From Pseudozyma flocculosa PF-1 (Eukaryota; Basidiomycota; Ustilaginomycetes; Ustilaginales; Ustilaginaceae): a stretch of DNA of 64,000 bases. Positions within the stretch are counted from its first letter, which is position 1. Every line of letters starts with the position of its first letter. Positions 58,696 through 64,000 of the stretch are shown here, in pieces. The position numbers and the translations under genes were made by a program. The DNA is taken from NCBI RefSeq assembly GCF_000417875.1, contig NW_006920869.1, positions 1-64,000 on the forward strand, written 5' to 3'. The notes under the pieces are model-generated. The model saw nothing but the letters and a program-made list of their open reading frames with translations. It did no database searches and was not told where the DNA came from.

Positions 58696-59549
58696 CTGCC
58701 TGCGGGCGGTTCGATATGGACGGGCGGCCGCGTTCCGCACACGAAGCGTGACGCTTACAAAGGTCCGCGCCGCAAGGTGAGGACCAGGGCGACCAGCCTG
58801 CCGGACATCGCGTTGCGTTCTCAACCATTGTCCTTTGCCGTTTGGATCCGGTAGCGCCTTCGTGGTTCCCAGGCCTTTTCCTTCTGTCCCCTTTTGTGAG
58901 CCGGTGTACCCCTTTGGGTCTGTCTTTTGGGGCACACGGCGCAGCATTCCTTCGATGCGACTTAAGCATCTCGTTGCAACCTGTTCGTCTGAATGAGGAT
59001 CTGCTCACGCCTCGATCCCTAACGCCCCCGCCCCTCTTGTCGGGATTGTACGCCTGCCCTGACCATAGCATCTCGGAATGCTTCGGAGCTCTCGGCGTCT
59101 CCCTGCAGCTTTCAACTCCATAAACATCGGACGCCGCGAGTAACTTGGGCCTCAGAGGCGAAGGCGGACAAAAGTGAGGGCTGAACCTCGCCAATTGAAA
59201 GACGCCTGCCCCCACCGGCGACAGAGCGAACGGCCTCGCTGGCCATCCGGCGCCGATGGCTCTCCACATACAGCCACCACTATCCCCAGCCGAGGCACAT
59301 CGATGTCGTACAAGGTACATCTGCAGGCAGCCGTGACGTGATAAACGCAGCGTTCCTGCATCTCACCGTCCCCTCGTCGTCCAGTTCCAGCGCTCTCCGC
59401 ACGACCACCCCACCGCATCGCACCGCATCGCACCGCATCGCACCGCATCGCACCGCATCGCACCGCACCGCACCACAGCCCACTCACTGCAGCATAGCGC
59501 ACACCCTTCAGCAAGACGCAGTTCCACGCCAACCGCACGCCCGCACGCC
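58696..59549. other. Spacer and promoter before small secreted gene 3
   Basis: About 850 bp, with a 10-bp minisatellite at 59411-59460 close to the downstream start codon. No other gene is supported. Confidence 0.45.
59411..59472. repeat. 10-bp minisatellite (CACCGCATCG)5 in promoter/leader region
   Basis: Five perfect CACCGCATCG units occur from 59411 to 59460, followed by a degenerate continuation (CACCGCACCG CACC). The array ends about 78 bp upstream of the ATG at 59550. Confidence 0.85.
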
Positions 59550-59876
59550 ATGGTCAGGCTCCTAAGCATTGTGTCCCTCGTCGCCGTCGTGCTGGCCACG
59601 TCGGCCGTCGCTTCGCCACGCGATGGTCAGGGCGGTCGCCCTATCGCTCCCCTGCACCACAGACGCGACCTGCCTCAAAGCGGCGACTGGGATGGCTACG
59701 CCGCTCCTCTGCCCCACAAGCGCGACAAAATTCGCGGCGGCAACTACCGCCCTAGCGCCGGTCCCTTGCACGAAAAGCGCGACCTGCCCCAAGGCAGCGA
59801 CTATGATCATGGTGTCGCTCCTCTGCGTCAAAAGCGCGAGGCCGGCCAGCTTCCCAGCCCGGTGCTTTACAAGTGA
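59550..59876 (+). CDS. Kex2-type repeat peptide precursor (small secreted protein 3)
   Basis: 108 residues, single exon. A signal peptide (MVRLLSIVSLVAVVLATSAV, ASP) is followed by units ending in dibasic sites: APLHHRR, APLPHKR, GPLHEKR and APLRQKR, then a tail ending SPVLYK. The three middle units are each 17 residues, each holding a single Tyr (DGY, GNY, SDY), and two begin DLPQ. There is no cysteine and no domain. Predicted path: entry to the secretory pathway, signal-peptidase cut, Kex2-type cleavage after RR/KR and release of three 17-mers plus end pieces. This is the architecture of fungal Kex2-processed repeat proteins, some of which are pheromones, repellent-type surface peptides or RiPP precursors. 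Which applies here is unknown. Confidence 0.75.
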   Translation: MVRLLSIVSLVAVVLATSAVASPRDGQGGRPIAPLHHRRDLPQSGDWDGYAAPLPHKRDKIRGGNYRPSAGPLHEKRDLPQGSDYDHGVAPLRQKREAGQLPSPVLYK

Positions 59877-60787
59877 GAGAGGCGAAGACGTGATAGTCGC
59901 GGTCCCCTCGCGTGGTTTACATCCGGCCTTGAAACACTTCGGAGGAGACAAGCCCTTCGGGAGTGGCTATCCAGTCGGAATCACCGCTTTGGCCCTCGGG
60001 ACGCGATCGCGCCTCCACGAGGGCACCGATGCTCCACCTTCCTCCAAATATGTTCTAGATTGTCGCATCCCCTGCGAGCCTTCGTTCCCGAATTGACCGC
60101 GTTGCCCTAACATCGAGAAGGCTTTCCACAAGGCTGTGGTAGCGCTTCCGCACTGCTTTGACATCGAGCGTCAGCTGACGAGCCTATCAGCGGGGCCGAG
60201 CCGCACCACATTGCAAGGACGGCAGCTGTTCGCCTGCTCGATGCCGGCCATGCCGGTCGGAAGACAGAGGGCCGAATGGAACGCTGCTGACGACCTGCTC
60301 GCTCTGTGAGTCCTATGGGCGCAGTAGTTTCTGCAGATCAGGCACAGTCCTCGGCAATCCTACCGGAGCGGCCGTGTTTTAAGCTCCAGCGCACGCAAGT
60401 GATGGCCGGATCCAGAAGGACTCTCGCTATCTCGTTGACAGCCTCGAGTGCCCTCAACTACAACGGGTCGCTCGATCCCTGCCAACGCCCCACTTCCGAG
60501 AAAAAAGAGGTGGGCGTTCGTTACGCAGTTCACCGTTTCCCACTCGCGCAATCGCACACGCCATGAGATATCGGAAGTGGCGGCAAGACCGCCATCATAA
60601 GACCATGCAAAAGCTTCAGCAGTCGACGAGGGGGCAGGAGCGAAGGCATAAAAGGAGCGCGTCACTACCATACAGCCCCTCCTCCTCTGCCACACCAAGC
60701 TCGACTCCTATAACTCAACTTGCAACTCGTCGCACGAACCGCTCCCCTCTCCAACGAAAGAACAGGACACGCCTCTCTTTCTCAACG
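59877..60787. other. Spacer and promoter before small secreted gene 4
   Basis: About 910 bp with no supported gene. A TATA-like CATAAAAG is at 60647-60654, about 135 bp upstream of the next start. Confidence 0.45.
60647..60654 (+). promoter_or_regulatory. TATA-like element of small secreted gene 4
   Basis: CATAAAAG lies about 135 bp upstream of the ATG at 60788. Confidence 0.4.
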
Positions 60788-61336
60788 ATGGTCAAGGCTT
60801 TCGGCATTGCTGGCGTCGTCGCCATCGCGCTGGCCATGTCGGCCGCTGCTGCTCCTATCAGCCGGCTCGACGGCAGCGACATCGGACTCGTGAAGCGCGA
60901 CTTGCCTCACGGCGGCAACGATGACGAGATCCCTGACCCCGACTATCCGCCTAGGAAGCGCGACTTCGGCGACCCCCATGTCGTTGCTGTTGGAGGAAGC
61001 CGCCCGCCGCTGCACAATGACAAGCGCGACTTCGGCGACCCCCATGTCGTTGCTGTTGGAGGAAGCCGCCCGCCGCTTCACAATGACAAGCGCGACTTCG
61101 GAGATCCCCATGTCGTTGCTGTTGGAAGAAGCCGCCCGCCGCTTCACAATGACAAGCGCAGCAACGATGGCCACGACGTTATCGTTGGAGGTCGCCCCCC
61201 GCTGCAGAACGACAAGCGAACGATCGACGGCGGCGAGCCCCCCATCTCCCCTGCACCCGGTAGTGGTGTTGTGCACGTGAAGCCCGTTTCGCCGGGCGAC
61301 CAGCACATTGCGAACCCCGGTCAGCACAACCGCTAG
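60788..61336 (+). CDS. Kex2-type tandem repeat peptide precursor (small secreted protein 4)
   Basis: 182 residues, single exon. The start at 60788 gives the family leader MVKAFGIAGVVAIALAMSAA, then AAP. After VKRDLPHGG and RKRD come three near-identical 22-residue units (core DFGDPHVV...PPLHND then KR), a shorter diverged unit (SNDGHDVIVGGRPPLQND, KR) and a Pro/Gly/His-rich tail. Every unit is bounded by KR, so Kex2-type processing would release several copies of one 20-residue peptide. It shares RDLPxG and the PL-x-x-KR boundary with the gene upstream, so the two are paralogues. No cysteine is seen. Function is unknown: a secreted bioactive peptide, a surface-active peptide or a RiPP core are all possible. 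No DUF3328/UstY oxidase was recognised in the window. Confidence 0.8.
   Translation: MVKAFGIAGVVAIALAMSAAAAPISRLDGSDIGLVKRDLPHGGNDDEIPDPDYPPRKRDFGDPHVVAVGGSRPPLHNDKRDFGDPHVVAVGGSRPPLHNDKRDFGDPHVVAVGRSRPPLHNDKRSNDGHDVIVGGRPPLQNDKRTIDGGEPPISPAPGSGVVHVKPVSPGDQHIANPGQHNR
60956..61216 (+). repeat. 66-bp in-frame tandem repeat within gene 4
   Basis: Units start at AAG codons at 60956, 61022 and 61088 with a perfect 66-bp period; the next KR codons follow at 61154 and 61214 in a diverged 60-bp unit. Units 1 and 2 differ by one base over the compared stretch, and unit 3 by a few (including Gly to Arg). Confidence 0.9.
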
Positions 61337-61819
61337 GACGCTGCAGGCTTCGACACCCCTCTTCCCGGCCCACACCCAGCCCGCACCTCGTCGAGCGCGG
61401 TGACGGTCTCGCCGCGACCTTGCTCGAGTCCTTGTTCGATGTCTCACGGGAATGATGGCGTGTCGACTCAAACTGCCGCTCCAGTGCCGGAGACGTCGCT
61501 TCTTGGCGCGTCTGCTCTGTCAACGCCCTTTTTAGCTCGCATTCTGTCTCGTGTTCGCCTGTTCGCGTCCGATAGTTGTCCGACTTTCATGATCCAAACG
61601 TTCTTACGACCTCTAGATTCGCGCGGGTGTTGTTCGTACAGAAGCGACGCGCGAGTGACACGACATGCTTTGCCCAGTGCAGGGAAAGGTGAGGGCGCAA
61701 GAAGAAGGAAGGGGACGAATCGACGAACAGCCCCGTCCTCGGGCCGAGGCACGGCGCGACGACGTCTGGGCCGAAAGATGGTCGCAAGCCCGTCACGCCG
61801 ACTCACGTCGAAGTGTGAG
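61337..61819. other. Intergenic, convergent gene ends
   Basis: About 480 bp between the fourth small gene and the stop of the minus-strand secreted protein. No supported gene. Confidence 0.5.
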
Positions 61820-62866
61820 CTAGTCGAGCAGCAGCTGTGCAGGCAAGGAGAAGTCGCCGACATAGACTATCTCTCTGCGTGCACCGTCATGCGGCTTGGC
61901 CACGGCCCTGAAGACACGAAAGGGAAACGATGGCGGCGCCTGAATGTACGGCGTTTGCCGGTACTTGGGGTGGAAGCTGATAGTGTACCTTGCGCCGTTG
62001 GGCCAACCTAGCGCCGGTCCTGACCACTCGATGTCCTTGAGCAGGCGAGACTTCGAAAGGTCCGAGACCGGAAGCGTGTACCAGTCGTAGAGGCGTCGCT
62101 GGATCGCCCGAGTGTCTGCAGGTCTGACTGCTGCTTGAGACAGCACATACTCGTCGAGACTGTGGGGCGACACGCCCGCGTACCTTCGGAGCCGGTCGAG
62201 GAGCTCGACCTTGATGGCTTCGAACATGGCCTCGTTCCCGTACCTGTAGGTGAGACGGGATCTCCTCGTCTTGATCGCAGGTGCTGCGAGTCTGGCCCCT
62301 TGTCGAGTAGGCATGAAATCCGGGGACCGCCGGGGAGGCGACGAAGAGAGATCGGGGCTCGAGTCTTGGACGTCGGTGGACGACAAGTCTTCGCCTGCAT
62401 TCGAGGCAGATGGGCCGCTATGGCCGGCATCGACGGCTGCAACTGGATACTCGTCCTCTGCGAAGAACTGCTCCAAGAGACGGTCGAATTCATCGTCATC
62501 CAAGTATTGCTCGGCGTGTGTAGGCTTTTGCGACGGAGCTCCGCCCGAGCTCAAGGCGGCATGGTAGCTATCAGGTCGATAGTCGTGGTCCGCACGGAGC
62601 GACTCGACGCCATGGTCAAGAGCCGGACGTGGAAGACGCTGCGAGGGTGCAGTTTCCTGCAGAGGTGCAGCGGCCGACGTCAGATGCAAGTTGTCGGAAT
62701 GGAAGGATGCTGCGCCCTGGGCGGACCCATGGAAACTTGCAGCTTCCAGGCTTTGGACGACCCCTCGTGCCACTCCGCCAATCGGTGGAAGACCGGCTGC
62801 GCTTTGGAAATAGAGTAGGCAGTGGAGAAGCGGCCAGAGTACAATCAAGGGTCGATGCGGTCGCAT
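61820..62866 (-). CDS. Predicted secreted protein of unknown family
   Basis: 348 residues, single exon. The N-terminus has a basic start and hydrophobic core (MRPHRPLIVLWPLLHCLLYF, then QSAAGLPP), a good signal peptide. Residues ~30-190 are polar and probably disordered, with SFHGSAQ/SFHSDN-like echoes and an acidic stretch (DDDEFDRLLEQFFAEDE). The C-terminal ~150 residues look folded: conserved-looking Trp, Tyr and Pro positions (YDWYTLPV, DIEWSGPALGWPNG, YTISFHPKY). No known domain was recognised. The shape fits a smut-type secreted effector or secreted accessory protein, but this is inference. A strong TATATA lies 145 bp upstream on the minus strand. It is convergent with the small secreted gene array. 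Confidence 0.7.
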   Translation of the reverse strand: MRPHRPLIVLWPLLHCLLYFQSAAGLPPIGGVARGVVQSLEAASFHGSAQGAASFHSDNLHLTSAAAPLQETAPSQRLPRPALDHGVESLRADHDYRPDSYHAALSSGGAPSQKPTHAEQYLDDDEFDRLLEQFFAEDEYPVAAVDAGHSGPSASNAGEDLSSTDVQDSSPDLSSSPPRRSPDFMPTRQGARLAAPAIKTRRSRLTYRYGNEAMFEAIKVELLDRLRRYAGVSPHSLDEYVLSQAAVRPADTRAIQRRLYDWYTLPVSDLSKSRLLKDIEWSGPALGWPNGARYTISFHPKYRQTPYIQAPPSFPFRVFRAVAKPHDGARREIVYVGDFSLPAQLLLD

Positions 62867-63591
62867 GTTCGGGATATGACGCTTGGACTTGCTACGATGA
62901 CCAGAGGGGTCGAGGTGGATGGAAGGGATTCAGCCGAGCAGGGAGAGGGTCAAGGAAAGGTCGGTTTTGGAACGGGAGTGAATGGTCAATCAAGACCCCA
63001 ATCGAAGCAATATATACGGCTGGCTCGGGAAGGGCAAGTGCATGAGGCGTCCAGCGCGAAAGCCCACAAAGTCCGGGCAGGACGGCCGGGTGCAGCTGGA
63101 CCAGGACATGTTCTCTCAGCGGGCGGATGCTCGCCTCGTCCTTCGCTCGGCCCAAGTCACGGACCCTCTTCCGTCCTGGCCGTCTCGTCCGTCGAAGACC
63201 TCCGATGGTCGCCTCGCTGTATGTGGCTGGTGTTGCCTCGAACGGGGTCACGCCCCGAAGCCAACGCAGTCAATATAGCCCGGATGCGGGCTCATGACGG
63301 CATGAGGGTGGGCGCTTCGGAGATGAGTACGTCGGGGCGTCTATACCTGAAGCCACCAACACCGACACCGTCCGCAGGAAGCTTGCCCGTACGAGCACAC
63401 TCGAATGGTTCAGAACCCGAAGCAGCCGGGGGAGGCCGTGCGCTGACAAGCTCGCCAGGCATCAGACAGCACCGTCTACACAGTCCTGCGTCCTCTGCGG
63501 TGAAAATCCGAGCTCTAGATTGCCCCAAGTGCGGACGTGGAAGAAGGATACATCTGGGAGAACGCTCTACGACGGCGGCCAGCCATGTAGC
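62867..63591. other. Intergenic, secreted-protein promoter and P450 3' flank
   Basis: About 725 bp with no supported gene. It includes the TATA element of the minus-strand secreted protein at 63011-63016. Confidence 0.5.
63011..63016 (-). promoter_or_regulatory. TATA box of the secreted protein gene
   Basis: On the minus strand the site reads CCGTATATATTGC, 145 bp upstream of the ATG at 62866. Confidence 0.55.
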
Positions 63592-64000
63592 TCAGGCGCT
63601 GGCAGCGACGGGCTCCCTCGGCTTGAGGCCGATCCTGAAGCGGGGCTTGGCGAGCTGGAAGGTGACAAACTGGCGGAAGTCGACGTCCTTCTCGACGGCG
63701 TACACGTGGTAGCGGCTGAGCAGGGTGTGGAGAACCATCTTCATCTCGTGCCAGGCGAACTTCCAGCCGATGCAGTTGCGCGGGCCGGTGCCAAAGGGCA
63801 TGAAGGCGGCCATGTCGGCCGGAGGGGCGCCCTCGGTGTTGCCGTCGAGGAAGCGCTCGGGCCAGAACTTGTGCGGCTGCGGCCAGTACGAGGGCGAGTA
63901 GTGGAGCGCGCGGAGCGAGGCAGAGATGGCGGTTCGCGGCGGGATGACGTGGCCCAGGACCACGGTCGACTCGCGCGCGGTGCGGCGGCCGAGCTCGTTG
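63592..64000 (-). CDS. Cytochrome P450, C-terminal part (runs off window)
   Basis: About 136 C-terminal residues are visible. The frame stays open to the window edge, so the start and most of the protein lie beyond position 64000. The heme-binding loop [17 protein letters not shown] supplies the Cys ligand. Before it come [19 protein letters not shown] and WPERFLDG, the usual PERF-region pattern, and after it the final strand pair ending [12 protein letters not shown]. This is a class II microsomal-type fungal P450. Smut cellobiose-lipid clusters carry two P450s (Cyp1, Cyp2) that hydroxylate the fatty acid at terminal or subterminal positions. Membership here is plausible from distance but cannot be assigned from the C-terminus alone. 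Confidence 0.88.
   Translation of the reverse strand, partial: NELGRRTARESTVVLGHVIPPRTAISASLRALHYSPSYWPQPHKFWPERFLDGNTEGAPPADMAAFMPFGTGPRNCIGWKFAWHEMKMVLHTLLSRYHVYAVEKDVDFRQFVTFQLAKPRFRIGLKPREPVAASA

Noticed and set aside
59411..59472. CRISPR-like array
   Set aside because: The 10-bp units are contiguous with no spacers, and the DNA is eukaryotic; it is a minisatellite.
1..64000. tRNA, rRNA or intact transposon genes
   Set aside because: No cloverleaf, rRNA core, transposase or reverse transcriptase signature was recognised by eye. A tRNAscan and repeat-library search would be decisive.

Overview
The window is nuclear DNA of a GC-rich basidiomycete yeast or smut-type fungus, most probably in the Ustilaginomycotina. 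The reasons are many short spliceosomal introns (about 90-225 bp, usually GTGAGT donors and CTGAC-type branch sites), a fungal fatty acid synthase fused into one chain, and a gene set resembling the smut cellobiose-lipid clusters (ustilagic acid, flocculosin): a Rua1-type zinc-finger regulator, a fused FAS, an ABCB exporter, a UDP-glycosyltransferase, a BAHD acyltransferase and a P450. The species cannot be told from sequence alone.

Layout. Positions 1-2599 look subtelomeric: no gene, an interstitial (CCCTAA)3 block and several hairpins. On the minus strand, 2600-11900 encodes a 3069-residue multidomain synthase, read as adenylation-ACP-KS-AT-(uncertain region)-methyltransferase-ACP-ACP-thioester reductase. 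It is followed by a small NTF2/SnoaL-like protein (13944-14743, +), a multi-pass membrane protein (15167-17013, -) and an MFS carrier (19214-21000, +). A 6.6-kb stretch full of microsatellites (21001-27636) separates this block from the glycolipid-like block.

The second block holds the Rua1-like regulator (27637-29841, +), an extended SDR reductase (30800-32040, -), the fused FAS (33038-44859, -, about 3849 residues, with a 385-bp run of N), an ABCB exporter (46919-51760, +, 8 exons), a glycosyltransferase (52490-54236, +) and a BAHD acyltransferase (55185-56820, +). A P450 (63592 to the window edge, -) lies further on. By inference, FAS makes a dedicated acyl chain, the P450 hydroxylates it, the glycosyltransferase adds sugar, the acyltransferase decorates the sugar and the ABC protein exports the product.

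Between the acyltransferase and the P450 lies the least expected part. Four small plus-strand genes (57397-61336) encode secreted proteins with closely similar signal peptides. Two of them are strings of peptide units separated by dibasic KR/RR sites, with a recurring PL-x-x-KR-D boundary. They look like Kex2-processed peptide precursors and form the best candidate for an undescribed system. A secreted protein of unknown family (61820-62866, -) follows.

Gene models with introns were assembled by hand from splice signals and reading-frame continuity; no transcript data were available.
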